Part shown: positions 33,012-44,530 of the stretch, one piece after another | How positions within the stretch are numbered: position 1 is the stretch's first letter | Layout: every line of letters starts with the position of its first letter | DNA from: Adiantum capillus-veneris | Lineage: Eukaryota; Streptophyta; Polypodiopsida; Polypodiales; Pteridaceae | Length of the DNA stretch: 64,000 nucleotides | NCBI GenBank assembly: GCA_014529385.2 | Contig: CM043953.1 | Span: forward strand, 110,182,549 to 110,246,548 | Direction of reading: 5' to 3' | Program-made: the position numbers and the translations under genes | The notes under the pieces: generated by a model | What the model was told of the DNA's origin: nothing | The model's input: only the letters and a program-made list of their open reading frames with translations | Database searches by the model: none

Positions 33012-34516
33012 AATGCCTCCTCCTCTTCATGAAGCCTTTGAGAAGCATTGCCGCTATTTTGAGTGTGTGGAGGGCAAGCAAAATGCTTGCAAGTGGTGGT
33101 GCAAATATTGCCCAAAAGGTATGACCTCTTCCGTCACCCGTCTCATCATCCACTGATAAAGATGGGAGGACAAGCGGGCCCATGTCCTAATACTCCCGAA
33201 GATATCCTTGCGGAATGCAAGAAAAAGTACCTTCCATTGAAGACACACTAGGGTAGTGTCACCTCGGATGAGATAGCTCCGATTCTGAGGAAGAGGCCTC
33301 TCCAACTATGTCCATGGCTATTGGTGCCACCACAGCCTCATGTGATGGTGGTGCCATCTCCAAGAAGTCCGAGGCGTCGTCAAGTGATGGTTCTTGGCCT
33401 CCGAAGGTGGCAAAGCAAGCTTCTTTAGATAAATTGGTGGGTGGCTTGTCTTTCCTCAAGGAGAGACAAAGAATCGCAGAAATAGAGATTACCCGCACGG
33501 TGATTGAATGCAATCTCTCCTTCAACATTCTTCGGTTGGAGCGATGGAAGAGAATGATCATAGCGATTGCCGCGGTTGGTCCATGCGAGGGGTGGACCAG
33601 TGTGTCATACCAAGACATGAGAACAAAGAAGCTAGATGAAGAGAGGGCAAGGATTGACAAGTCGCTTGAGCCCGTACGTGCCGGTAGGGCAAAGTATGGA
33701 TTCTCTATTCTCTCCAATGGATGGAGTGACCGCAAGAAGAGGGGCATCACCAACATTCTTGTGTCATGGCACGTACTTCTTGCGGGCGATGGATGCGGGT
33801 TCGAGAGGGAAGAAAATGACCGGGGCATTCATTTGGAAGCACATCCGTAAAGCCATTCTTACGGTAAAACCGTAAACCGAGCCTTTATGTCTTGAGCAAT
33901 CGCCAATGAGTCCTATGTTTTAAGTTTTAACTCTCTTTGTTACAAATGCTTTTTGTGTAGGTTGGTGCGGAGGATGTCGTACAAGTGAAATTGCAAGGCA
34001 ATGAGTAAGTGGTTAGAGAAGGAATTTCCATCCATAGTATGGAATCCATGTGCCTCTCATTGCCTTGACCTGCTCTTTGAGGCATAGTAACAGGGAATGG
34101 CCGTTTTCAGGTCTCCGTTCCCCGTTCCCATTCCAAGTTCCCGTTCCGAATCCCCGTTCCGTGTTTCAAACGTGAGTACCCGTAATAGGGAATGGCATTT
34201 TGTTCCGCGTTCCCGTTCCAGTTTCCCGTTCCTGGTAACTATGCTTTGAGGACATAGGGAAGCTAGGTTGGGTGAAAAATATCCTCAACCAAGCACTCTC
34301 CATCATCAATTTCAAGTTAGGGTGCTCGCAATTTATCGCACTTACTCTGAGCCCGAGTTGAAGAAGCCATCGGCCACTCGCTTTGCCACTATGTGGCTAC
34401 TTCTTGAGCAGCTATATGATGTGCAAAACAAAATACAAAAGATCATGGTCTCCGATGAGTTCAAGGAATGGATGAATGGAGAGTCCGCCACTTCAATAGC
34501 AAGAGCCTCCAAAAAC
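33012..34516 (+). pseudogene. hAT-family transposase pseudogene
   Basis: A BED-type zinc finger opens it: EKHCRYFE...CKWWCKYCPKG...SSVTRLIIH (33040-33150). The DUF659-type region is open at 33308-33850 and has SILSNGWSDRKKRGITN, the equivalent of the family DGWTD motif with D replaced by N. A GT-AG intron (33864-33960) precedes VGAEDVVQV. Then WLEKEFPSIVWNPCASHCLDLL (34005-34072) and ELKKPSATRFATMWLLLEQL. Frameshifts split it, a 161-bp MITE interrupts it, and the C-terminal hATC dimerisation domain is absent. Not functional. Confidence 0.82.
34083..34243. mobile_element. hAT-type MITE (161 bp) in the hAT gene
   Basis: Flanked by the exact 8-bp direct repeat CTTTGAGG (34075-34082, 34244-34251). 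Ends are inverted repeats, CATAGTAACAGGGA and CATAGTTACCAGGA (right end read inward). The body is built from repeated CCGTTCC/GGAACGG units. Its excision restores the transposase reading (DLLFE followed by DIGKL). Confidence 0.88.
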
Positions 34517-34619
34517 ATTAATTTTACACATGCTGATTTTTTTTTTTGCAGAAACCCTTATTTTTTTTTGCTGAAAACCCAATTTTTACAAAAGTGTCGG
34601 AATTAAAATCCGTTTGCGT

Positions 34620-34872
34620 CAATGTGTAGGGCTAATCGAGAGGATCAACTTTGCCTTTTGTGCTTTCTAGGGCAAAACGGAACTCCTCCTTCTCTTGTCA
34701 TTTCTTCATCCACTCCATAGCTTCTATCTCTAAGTTGGTGCAAGACCGGGTTCTCTTGGCGAAAAAGGAAAAATTATAAAATTCTATAGAATTTCCTTGT
34801 TCTCCATCCATGTTGTTAGGTTTGTGCTTCGATTTGCAGGGGGCAAGGAAGTAAGCTGAGCTCTGATACCAC
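34620..34872 (-). pseudogene. Gag start of a minus-strand LTR element, with PBS
   Basis: GAGCTCTGATACCAC (34858-34872) is the reverse complement of the tRNA-iMet primer site and abuts the LTR. On the minus strand an open frame begins near 34812 (MDGEQGNSIEFYNFSFFAKR) and ends in a charged stretch. No further gag survives, because the element is cut off by the hAT remnant. Confidence 0.5.
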
Positions 34873-35410
34873 TGTAATCACCTTTGACGAGTGATCGGAC
34901 GAGAAAACAGAGATAACCGCAATCTACGCACTTGACAACACTTTTAGTACTTCAAAATAACTTAAAGAGAAAGAGAGAGAATTCGCGCGAGACATGGAGT
35001 GGCGAAGTTCCACCCCTGAATGGCATGATTTGATTTTGTTTCAAAAAATTACGGGGCCCCAAAGATCGGTGCCCCTTTTGATATTTCTTTATTATTGATT
35101 CGACAAGGCACAACTCCCGAGGGTTTGACTCTCTTCGAGACTTTGCGTCCATATGCTCTCGAGAAGTGGCCCAATGGGCACTTCTAAACTTACAAGGGAT
35201 GCCCAAAAACAGAGCCCCAAAAACTAAAGTTCTAAAAGCACTTAACTTAAATGCAACTGCTCTAAAATGCTAGTGCTAAAAACCATCCAAATCAGCCAGC
35301 TAAAAAAGTGGAAATCCGTACAATAGTGTCACATCATCTATGAGTGCAATTTGCGGAATTTCTGTACAGCTGACACGTGTCATCACTCCGCGCAATTGGT
35401 CCTTTATGTG
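34873..35410 (-). repeat. LTR, minus orientation
   Basis: Left end TGTAATCACC next to the primer site. Has GAAGTTCCACC, the core GGGGCCCCAAAGATCGGTGCCCC (35053-35075), TATTTCTTTATTATTGATTC, ACTTACAAGGGATGCCC and AAAAGC-type repeats. The terminal hairpin is ATCAC/GTGAT in place of GCTTGG/CCAAGC. Confidence 0.68.
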
Positions 35411-35559
35411 TGTGTGTTTGTGTGTTCTTTTTATGATTTAGGACCCTCCGGCAAGACTTTGTAAGTTGGTATTTCTTTGCTTCTTCTTCTTCTTCTAGGT
35501 TTTAGGCCTTTCGGCCGGTTCCTGCAAGACTCAGTCAAGCTAGCCCAAGACCTGAAGGT
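35411..35559. other. Unassigned spacer
   Basis: Short TTC-rich stretch; no feature recognised. Confidence 0.4.
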
Positions 35560-36010
35560 CACTCAGATGTCTTAGTACCATGCAGATGATCATGGATGCA
35601 AATACCACATAGAGAAAACTGTTCACGACATAGAGGATTTTGGCTTTGATAAAAAAATTGGCATGGACAACCTTTCTAGGGCAAGTGAGTTTGTGACTGG
35701 CCACACGAACACATGGATCAGATGTGTCTATGACCTCGATGCAGAAACCCTAACCCCGAAACCGGTCACAACAATGGACTTCATTTTTGATCTTCCAAAG
35801 ACTGAGAATGGGCATGATGGCATTTGGACAGTCATCGAGTGTTTGTCTTGCAAATTTGAGATTACATGGTATGCCTAATCTTTAGTAACAGATAGAGATC
35901 CCTGCTTCACGAGTTTGTTTTGGAGAGCGATCTGAGAGAATATCGGCGCCCAACTAAAATGCTTGTCCTCGTTTCATCCTTGGACAGATTGTGCAGTTAG
36001 AGGTAGCCAA
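35560..36010 (+). pseudogene. Gypsy integrase fragment
   Basis: Integrase core with MDFIFDLPKTENGHDGIWTVI (35774-35836), then a deletion, then SLVTDRDPCFTSLFWRAI and LSSFHPWTD in a second segment. The intervening RFSKxAHF region is missing. Related to the integrase at 11474 but opposite in orientation. Confidence 0.75.
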
Positions 36011-36077
36011 TTTAGTGGTCTAAGACTTGTTAAAGTCATACATCTTTGATCAAAAGACTCACTGGGAGAATTTTTTG

Positions 36078-36380
36078 TGTCACAAACTGCTGACATTGAA
36101 GAACGGAGCCAACCTGTAGATCCCGGTTGAGGGGTCTAAACCCTAGAAGTAGCAGAAGAAGTTTCACCAACTTGCAAACTCTTGCCGAGTGGCCTATTTT
36201 TAAAGAGGAGTTCCTACCAACCTATGGGACCGTGTCGTTCAATGGGGCCCAAGTGACCTAAAGACATAAAAATAAAGCAGGAACTTCGTACACAAATTTT
36301 CTTGCGTAAATTATTGATGACGTGGCAGCTGTATGGATGTCGTGCTTTTATGTTGGCTGATTTGCGCTGAGCTTTTGGGA
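36078..36380 (+). repeat. 5' part of a Gypsy LTR
   Basis: Starts TGTCACAAACTGCTGAC, matching the LTR at 8602, and shares the CCTAAACCCTAGAAGTAGCAG and TTGCCGAGTGGCCT blocks. It ends before the core motif. With the integrase fragment before it, it looks like the 3' end of a second copy of that element. Confidence 0.6.
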
Positions 36381-36753
36381 CCAGATGACCCTCTATAGTA
36401 GGATGAGTTGGCGGATGCCACCTCCACCTCAGCTTTGCCATCGACCGCGCCCCTGCACCGCCCCCTCTTCTCCGCCTCCACCTTCACCTCCTCCACCTGC
36501 CCGCTCCGCCTCTCCCATCCTTCCACTAGTCCTTCCGCCCCGTCTCTTGACCCCTCCCATGCCTGGCCGCTCGCCCAGGGGACATGACATTCTTCGGTAG
36601 CTCAAAGGTCTGTTGGCAGTGCATTAGCTCAAAGGTCTCTTGGTAGTGCATTTGTCAAGAGCCGCCTGGCATGAGAGGAGCAGCCATACCTATGGACACC
36701 CCTCCTAGTGTTGGTGTCACCCTTTGCGGCGGTCCCTTGCCGGCTGACCAGTT
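36381..36753. other. Proline-codon-rich region and 27-bp duplication
   Basis: CCTCCACC/CCGCCTCC-rich DNA gives a Pro-rich 71-codon frame at 36385-36600 that I do not assign. AGCTCAAAGGTCT(G/C)TTGG(C/T)AGTGCATT is repeated in tandem at 36599-36652. Confidence 0.45.
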
Positions 36754-37033
36754 TTGACATCCGTTGCCGTTGAGACTTTTTCGACTACGACTTCACATGT
36801 TTTCTTGGCGACTCCTCTCTTGACCTCGAGGCAGCTTGTTTCAGATTACATGAGCCAGAGGGGCAAAGGCCCTAGACACCGAGAACGAGAGGCCGTTTTA
36901 GATTACCTTACCCATCATTCACGTCGATGTGCTTATGATGAGTACTTAGTTAAATGGAAGGGTCATTTAGAGCTTTGAAAGCTCATTATCCCCACTTCAT
37001 TGATGAAAACATCAATGGTTCTTAAGGGGGGGA
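36754..37033 (+). pseudogene. Gypsy integrase C-terminus with chromodomain-like end
   Basis: EAVLDYLTHHSRRCAYDEYLVKWKGHLE at 36892-36972 has the YLVKWKG core of a chromodomain, as in chromovirus-type Gypsy integrases. A frameshift follows, then ALKAHYPHFIDENING and stop. The purine tract AAGGGGGGGA (37024-37033) is placed as expected just before the LTR. Confidence 0.65.
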
Positions 37034-37036
37034 GTA

Positions 37037-37700
37037 TGTTATGCCCCGCTTACAAGAGAGGGGATCTAGTCTATGACACCGTTGGGATGGGTGTCGAGTG
37101 TCTAGGTGGATGTAGAGTGAACCCAGCCAGTGTGGCTGGTCCTTTTTTCATAAAAGGAAGCCAAGGCAATATTTGTAGTCATCGACGCCCGCTGGCAGAG
37201 TGCTAGTGGTTAGCGTGTGAGGCTAGGATTGTGTGGGGTCACTTCGAGGAGGTAAGGCCAGGTGGTATGGGATGCTCGGTCTTATAGGTGCACACCTACG
37301 TCCTCGGATGCGGGCCCCGGCTAGGCGGTGCTGCAGGATGGAGGCTATGGTCGGGTGGTTCGTTCGACGCGTATCCATAGGGAGTCCGTGTAGCCGGGAG
37401 ATCCTTCCGTGTTGTTTGTTTCAATCATCCTCATGTGGTCATCCTGCTCTGAAATTTGAACTATCATTCTCATGTCCCCAAGCAGCAACAGCGAATGTTC
37501 TCCTGTTGTGCTCTCTCCAGGTCTACAACCTGCTGACAGACGGATGTTGTAAGCTTGTGCTCATGAACTCATGACATGTCGATCTACTCTCTCGAGCTCT
37601 CTACAAAGCTCTCTAAGTATCTCCTGCTACACAACTATAATCCGAGCGTCCGGGCTTCGATCTTCTCTGCAACCAGATCTTGTTAGAGCTTTATGTTCAC
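37037..37700 (+). repeat. 3' LTR after the chromodomain fragment
   Basis: Starts TGTTATGCCCCGC immediately after the purine tract. The 3' end is not determined; the sequence stays unlike its neighbours to about 37700. No second copy seen in the window except a weak start at 2484. Confidence 0.45.
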
Positions 37701-38150
37701 CTTCCAGATGATTGTGCATGCAGCTTGTAGAAGCTTCTTGGGGAAGTACGTACTCAAGCAGGCCTCTACGTAACTAAGGCCTTAGGTTTTGGACCAAGCA
37801 GATTGGTATTTCGTTTAGGCAGCCTATGCCTTTGTTATAGTAAGAGTAATTTCTCTAGTTCAATACCATGATTTGGCATGCCTCCAGTATCCTTAGTTTC
37901 ACCTTTTGCCTGATCGATTTGCTGTTATCTTTTTTTGGTTTTTTTTGCCTGGATCACGTCATCACGTAGTCAATTTATGTTTTCCTGTCATTTGCTTCTG
38001 TTGTAGCCCACTCTTTCAACGTCACAAATCTCTATTTTATGGCTCTCCCCTACCCCCGTGATTGATTATGCTGTCATGGCAGTAAAACAACCTCATCAAG
38101 CAGGAGATTCTTCAGATACTTCACATAGTTTGAGTCCTTGGAGTACTTGA
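37701..38150. other. Unassigned intron sequence
   Basis: No motif recognised. Confidence 0.4.
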
Positions 38151-38740
38151 TCATTTGCTATGCACAGGTATCAACTTGAAGTCGGCGCTTGTACTCCACT
38201 CGGAAACTTATCGTTGTCTTCTCCCAATTCCTCTGAAGGAGGTCTACTTCTGTTTGAATCTTCGTTGGTTCTTTCCGTTTGACTACAGGGAGTGTGAGTG
38301 CTCTTCATCCTCCTGCAAACGTGTAACTAGTGGGATATTGTCCTCTCTGTCTGTTTCATTGAGAGAATCGGATCCTTCGTAGGAGAAGAATCTTTTGAGC
38401 TCTGGTACCACTATAACAGGCTTGGACACCCAAGCGAGAAATCAATAGCAACACACGAACAGAACAACTAACTTGGAGGGAGAGAGGCTGTGTTTAGAGT
38501 TGTTCTTTGTCGCTCAATTACATGCATTTAGTGAGCTCTCTCTGTCTGTTTCATTGAGAGGATCGGATCCTTCGTAGGAGAAGAATCTTTTGAGCTGTGA
38601 TACCAGTATAACAGGCTTGGACACCCAAGCGAGAAATCAATAGCAACACACGAACAGAACAACTAAACTTGGAGGGAGAGAGGCTGTGTTTAGAGTTGTT
38701 CTTTGTCGCTCAATTACATGCGTCTAGTGAGCTTTCTCTG
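38151..38740 (-). repeat. Duplicated PBS/LTR junction, minus orientation
   Basis: Two tandem units of 195 bp (starting at about 38349 and 38544) each contain GGATCCTTCGTAGGAGAAG, a tRNA-iMet site in reverse (GAGCTCTGGTACCA and GAGCTGTGATACCA) and the LTR end TATAACAGGCTTGGACACCC. The left part (38160-38340) is a gag-leader trace on the minus strand. The whole block lies just upstream of the intron acceptor at 38930. Confidence 0.7.
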
Positions 38741-38930
38741 TTTGGAATCCATCCTTTGTCAGAGCCTTGTCTAGTTCCTAAAACAGATTAGTCCAATGTG
38801 GAAGAAAATAAGCGGGCTTATCTTTTTCTAGTCTCGATTCGACTATGATTTTGGTTCCAGTTTGTAAAGGAATGGAAGGGTTTTTTGTCAGTTCTGACAG
38901 AGGTGTATCTTTTGGTTTTTTTGAAATCAG

Positions 38931-39312
38931 GCGGCGGCGGCGGCCAATGAATGCAGCTCAGTCCGTGGATAATCAACCAGGAAGCCAGTTTTGGGATTAC
39001 GCAGGCCAATCTGTTTTGCGAAGCCCAAATAGGGAACCAGAGCCAAGAAACAATGCAGCCTTTCCTCAACGGAGACAAGAAGGTCCCCCCCCATTTCAGC
39101 AGTACCCAACAGAAAGAGAAGGGCAACGGTGGGCACCACCACCACTCTCTGGCCTGTACGGTTCGCATGGGATCCTTGGTTCAGAGTTACCAACCCAAGT
39201 TCAATACAGGGCACCTGCCCCACAAAATCATAGTCGAATCGAACCAAGCTTCCAGGCATTCCAACGTTATGAGGATTTAGATGCTGAACATTCAATGTAC
39301 CCTTCAAGATAG
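38931..39312 (+). CDS. RING E3 ligase, RFI2/IPI1-like: terminal exon
   Basis: 127 codons including TAG at 39310-39312. It begins with four CGG codons (RRRR after the split glycine), then PMNAAQSVDNQPGSQFWDYA, a Gln/Pro/Arg-rich low-complexity stretch and the end EHSMYPSR. The composition (R, P, Q, S-rich, with W and F punctuating) matches the disordered C-terminal tail of plant IPI1-type proteins. The upstream open frame from ATG 38845 is intron read-through, since a good acceptor lies at 38930 and the frame matches the exon at 15088-15421. An alternative is an unrelated exon that happens to be in phase; low codon decay and the join ARYRGRRRRP argue against that. Confidence 0.72.
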
Positions 39313-39560
39313 CTGGTCCCTTCTTGTTTCCTTCCTTTTTTTAAGGTGGATTATAAGAAATCTGTTAATATCCTCCGAGCTCAATCAACCAAAAAAATAA
39401 TTAACATTTCAACTTCACGGTGATTGAAATCTTGGCTGTTCAATCAATCAAGATTGTGTATCCTTTGAGTTCAACCAACTAAAAAATAATTAACATTTCA
39501 AATTCATGGTCATTATCATTATCATCATCATTGTTTTGGCATACTGGACATTAAGGCAGC
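39313..39560 (+). other. Probable 3' UTR of the RING gene, with direct repeat
   Basis: Follows the stop codon. A 55-bp segment containing TAATTAACATTTCAA is repeated about 90 bp apart (39397 and 39487). No clear AATAAA polyadenylation signal right after it. Confidence 0.45.
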
Positions 39561-40819
39561 CTGACACATGGGCACAAGGTCACCTAGCAAAATATGATAA
39601 AAGTCTACGTGTCTATTGTCAATAAGAACGCCAATGTCGATTGTGGTATGACTTGTTTGAAACCTTTCAGGATAACAAGGGACCTCTGTTGAGGCTATTA
39701 TGAAGAATAAGAAGTCATCCAAAGTGCTAGTTCATATAAGAAAGGAACTTGTGAAATTCTGGCGAGATTGAGTGAATTCACTAATTGTTGTGATGATAGC
39801 TTAAGTTGCCTCGTTGTTAGTGTGGAAAGGGTATTGATTACTGACATTCTTTGCACATCTAGGTCCTTAGGCTGTAAATAAGATGTAATTCCTTGTGTAG
39901 CATGTCACAAGGTTTAGCATGCCTCAGATAAGGTATGTAGGCCGACTGATTGATGTCAAGGATGTCAATCTTGGGAGGACCCTACCCAAATCGAGATCTT
40001 GCTTAATTAGAGCATGTATTTCAAGTATCATATAAAATTTCTTTCATGCAATAAAAGGTGGAAGCAAGTGAAAGGTAACAAAAAAAGAATAATCATAAAC
40101 ACTATGTCATATGAGGCTACAAAAGAGAGGCAACACCAGGAACAAAACAAGTATAGGCGAGCGCGATGTTGAGAAGCTTTGTGAAAATAGAAAGTAAATA
40201 TTCATGTTTTGTTATTGTGAAGGCTTTCTACGATAGCATAGCAAATATGGACACATGCGATCTTTGACCAATTTTGTCGGCATCTCATGGTGCAAGGTTT
40301 ACAAGATGAACTCAATGTGAGAGCTGCAAGGAGCAATCCTAGCAAGTGTGGATACACATGTCTGGAACAAAGATTGATCCCCTCAAAAAACCCCTTTCTA
40401 GACCTCTTTGTGACAACATGTCTAATAGAATGGTCCATGTGACAAAAACAAAAAGATGAGAATATGGAACGGTCCATGTGACAACATGCCTCTCATAGAG
40501 ACTACAACATGCCTCACCTAGAACAAAAGGCTAGGAGATGCATGGACCAACGAACAACAACAATATGCCTATCCAAAACAACATCCTTGTCAACAATGAA
40601 GGGCAAGCATTGAAGCTTTGCCCAATCAAATACTTATAGGCTATTCTTGCTCCTTATATATAGGAGGGATCGATCCTCTGGAATCCCCCCTTCTTGTAGC
40701 TTGAAGGCATGTGACATTAAGTCCTTGATTAATGAAAATCTCTTTTTTAGCCCCTATTTCCATAGGCTCATAGCCCCTAGGCTTTATAGCTGTATAACCC
40801 TAGGACCTATGTCTTGTCA
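39561..40819 (-). repeat. 3' LTR of an old Gypsy element (minus)
   Basis: Reading on the minus strand, the purine tract CAAGGGGGA (40820-40828) is followed by TGACAAGACATAGG, the LTR start, at 40819. The region to the left has no coding similarity. The far end is not defined. Confidence 0.4.
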
Positions 40820-40849
40820 TCCCCCTTGAAAAAGAGTTTTTTGTCCTCG

Positions 40850-42600
40850 AGAAACAAAATGAGAAATCACTTCCTAAGAGCACTAATGTTTTTCCAAGTG
40901 GAACCTTTATTAGGTCTATCCTCCCACTAACTAAAGCTTTGACCAAAGCTTGATAACAAACATTGTTCTATTTGTATGTCACAATAATCCAAAATCCTCA
41001 CATGAGCTAGAGGCTCCGTAAATCCTACCAACGTATGCATATCAACCACATTAACTTCCATACGTAGCTGCTTCCTCAAAAGGATAATACTTTTGGTGAG
41101 AGCTTAGGAAAAATTTCAACTTTTCTAATGTTATGGCACCTCCAAACAGACTCTTTTCCCTTTCTTGTTTACCTTCTGCAAAGGAAATTCAATGTTTTTC
41201 ATAAATGTCATGTGTATTTGGTAAAGAATGTTTCAATCACTTCAGCTCATCACAAGCTAAAGTGGAACAGTGTGTAGAGTGCTCCCTCTAGTGCAGTTGC
41301 TTTGCGGTGAGAAGGATCCCTAATTCTTACATGACTCCACACCTTACCTTATGGTTGATAACGCTTGTGTGTACCACAAACAGATTCCGAAAACTCTCTC
41401 AATTTTTGTGAGAGAGAGCATTCAACTAAAATTGTACCCTCACTTATGATACTATAGTCTCTAGTCATATTCTATTCCCATCTAGTCTTTACTAGTAAAC
41501 CACACATTGATGTTGTCATCTCCACACAATCTCTAACCTTGCACCATACACATAATGCCGTAACTCATGCCTATGGTGGCATATAATTTTTGTTAACATG
41601 TAATGTTGTTGGGCTATCTCCAGCAGCCACCTTCCTACTCTCAAAAATTATAGATCTACCATCTTGAAGTAGAATTGCTCATACAACCTTGTTACTAGCA
41701 TCGATCAAGGCTTTCTCGGATCCATGATAACTAGAATATGGGTGGTAGCTAAAGCTCTCATAAGATTTTCAAAGCTACTCTATTGCTCTACTTGCCATAG
41801 CTGACTATTCAACTGAGATTCAATTGGTCTATCATAGACACAACTATCTTGGCACCCTAATGAATTTGCAGGAATAGCCTATCATACTATTTTTTTTTGA
41901 AAACTCTCATTTCAACATAATCTTTACTTTTTGGAACCCATCTCAAGACCCTTCACTAGAATAGTATCTCAAAGACATTGAACCTTTGGTTGAGTGAACT
42001 TAGACTTGCTCTTCTCCACATAGAGTGCATATTGACGTAACACCTCAATTATTTTTTTGGAGATGTTTTAAATGTTCCTTCTTGGAACCACTATGAGCAA
42101 GAATTTCACCTAGAAAAAAAATGATAATCTTGCCTAAATAAGGCAATAAGATACTTTCCCTAAGTGTTAGGAATGTGTCTTGTGCATTAGTTAAACAAAA
42201 AGGCATGACAAAAAACTTATAATGCCCAAACCTAGTTCTAAAAGCTACTTAGGAATATCCATCCTTTTACTTTGTACCTAATTGTATCTAGACCACAAAT
42301 CAATGTTAGCAGAGTACCATTCCCCTTGGAGTTGATTGAGAAACTTTTCAAATTTAGGCTGAGTACTTATTTTTAACAGTAATCCTATTCAAACCAACAT
42401 TCTTCTTCACACCAAGGGGATTCCAGATGCCCATGGAGAACAAATTGGTTTGAATGGAACCTCTACTAGGATAGTAAGTTGCGTTCCCCTCAATGGCTTC
42501 AATCTATCCTTAAGATCATCAATTCTATATTACTGTGACCATTCAAGAGGCAACCCAAGAGAAATCAATTGGGATAACGTCTTAGTAATCATAAAAAGCT
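40850..42600 (-). pseudogene. Very old Gypsy pol (RT) remnant
   Basis: Minus-strand translation near 42080-42240 gives GHYKFFVMPFCLTNAQDTF and YLGKIIIFFLGEILAHS, an eroded GHYEFLVMPFGLTNAP...VFFDDIL RT core in which the catalytic DD is lost. Near 42240-42320 it gives NIDLWSRYN and DIPK, the KIDLKSGYHQIR..DIPKTAF motif. No open frame exceeds 60 codons. Many C-to-T and G-to-A changes, as expected from methylated-cytosine decay. Confidence 0.65.
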
Positions 42601-43226
42601 TGATTTAGTTCATCACTTTGAGAAACAAAATCAAATCAAAATTAATTTCAACAAACAAAGCTTATCCAGCTATAACACAAACAAATATCTTCTATTTTGT
42701 TTGTTCCTTGCAAGAACTACAGCTCCATTTAACATGATAGAGCAGGGCAATATCATTTAACAAGCGGGGAAAGTTTGTGAAATTTGTTTCTTATTCATGG
42801 CTAGCATAGCAAAGACTACCTTTCTTCTATGCTATATTTGTATGCATGAAATAGGTTGAACATTTTGTTTCCTTATGTACTTTGTTGCATGTGATAAAGC
42901 CAATCCATGGTCATAACAAGGTCATAGCATCACTATTGTCGTCTTAAAAACTTAGCCACTATTCCAATGCTTGTATGAATTCTTGGTGTTTGTAAAATTT
43001 AAATAACATTGTATCGCACCTTTTAGATCTATTTATATGAGCAATATCATATCATACCCATGACTCTTCACAATTACCAGCTTATTATTTTTTTGCAAGC
43101 ATAGTATAAAGAGAACCACTTATTTCCAATGCAATGACATAGTATACACGGAGCTTTGTTTTGTACCAACACCAACATTGACATCCTATGGGTTTGTTAT
43201 ATTTTGTGTGTGTGTGTGTGTGTGTG

Positions 43227-43269
<43 letters not shown>

Positions 43270-44460
43270 TTTTGAGAAGTCTTGGAATGCTCTCTACATA
43301 AAATCAAATTCAAAGAAGATATACTATGCATAAGACATTTGTCAAAGTAATAGGGATAAAGGAGGTGATTACGTATTCGCTAACCATCATTGTGCCTACA
43401 ATGCCCTCTTAAAAAAATTTTAATGCATCGTTTGTACTAGTAGAGCCACTATCAAATTCCTTGTCAACTTAATTCCTATTCATAAAAATAGTATAGATCC
43501 TAAAATTTAGGATTTGTTGTGCTACTATCTCGAAGTCCTAAAATGGATTTTTCCCTTTTCACGCATGATGTGCAATTTGACTTGACCATAACTGATAGAG
43601 TTATACATGATTTTTTTTTAAAATTTTTAAAATTTTATAAACAATAAGGCACAGTGAATTATATTAGAGAGAAAATAAGATATTACAAGCGAGGTAATTA
43701 AGGAGGCCTACAAGGATAATTACATCAAAGGAGAAATGTACTGTTACTGTCGTACTACACAAAAAACATCCCTGGCTAATGATCGTAGATACAAATATAC
43801 AAAGTTCATCCAGCGTTGGGGAAGACATTTTGAGGGTAGGAGGAGGGAGAATGTCTGGGAGATCAAGGATTTCCCGAACTGCTAAAGTTATGCATGATTA
43901 TCATGTTCAAGGTAGATAGCCATCGTCATAATGTTAACTAACATATATCTAGAGAGATTCATTATCCTCACCAACCTCTATTGGATAGCGTTTTAAAATG
44001 CATGTTTGAAGGCTCAAGTTTAGTGCTTACTTTCAAAGTCTTGTTCTTGGCCTACATATGGCCTTAACCATTGGATAAATCTTACCGATTAGTGCCACGT
44101 GGTGGTAAAATAATGATGGCAACATTGTTTACTTTCTAATTTGCCTATAGAAGACTTTAGTAAAGCATTGAACTTTTGAGGCCAGTTGTGGACAGATAGA
44201 GAAATCTTATCAATTTATGCTACCTATCTACATAATATTGGAAAACCTTTTTTTACTTTGTTAGCATAACATCTCTGTTCAAAAATGTGGCTCCTCCTCC
44301 TCCATACTCCACATAACACAACTTTTCAAACGGCAATATCACGTAGCTTTATTTATCGCTCGTCTCGCGCATAGCTTATCCAAGCATCTTGAGCGTCTTC
44401 GAACAACTTTTTATCTCTCAACCCTCCACTCATCAAAAATTTCTTTGCAGGTCAGTGAAT
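42601..44460. other. AT-rich intergenic sequence
   Basis: No gene recognised. Contains a GT/GA microsatellite (43206-43266). The stretch 43640-43800 weakly resembles the 3' end of a plant LINE on the minus strand. Confidence 0.4.
43206..43266. repeat. (GT)n(GA)n compound microsatellite
   Basis: About 11 GT units then about 18 GA units. Confidence 0.97.
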
Positions 44461-44530
44461 CTCTCTCTCTCTCTCTCTCTCTCTCACATGCACACACGCG
44501 CACGCGCGCACACACACACGCGCGCGCGCG
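44461..44530. repeat. (CT)n/(CA)n/(CG)n compound microsatellite
   Basis: CT run followed by CACACGCGCACGCGCGCACACAC-type alternation and a CG run; the purine-pyrimidine alternation could adopt Z-DNA. Confidence 0.95.

Noticed and set aside
36385-36600. Pro-rich 71-codon frame as a host exon
   Set aside because: It comes from CCN-rich DNA with no splice-site context in phase with the RING gene, and it lies between Gypsy fragments.
37180-37230. tRNA-like GGCAGAGTGCTAGTGG string
   Set aside because: It resembles an A box, but no B box, acceptor stem or cloverleaf can be drawn; it lies in an LTR.
38845-38930. ATG 38845 as start of a separate gene
   Set aside because: A strong acceptor at 38930 and exact frame match to the exon ending at 15421 fit a terminal exon better; the upstream part looks intronic.
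43640-43800. Possible LINE 3' end on the minus strand
   Set aside because: Similarity is weak and there is no coding remnant next to it.
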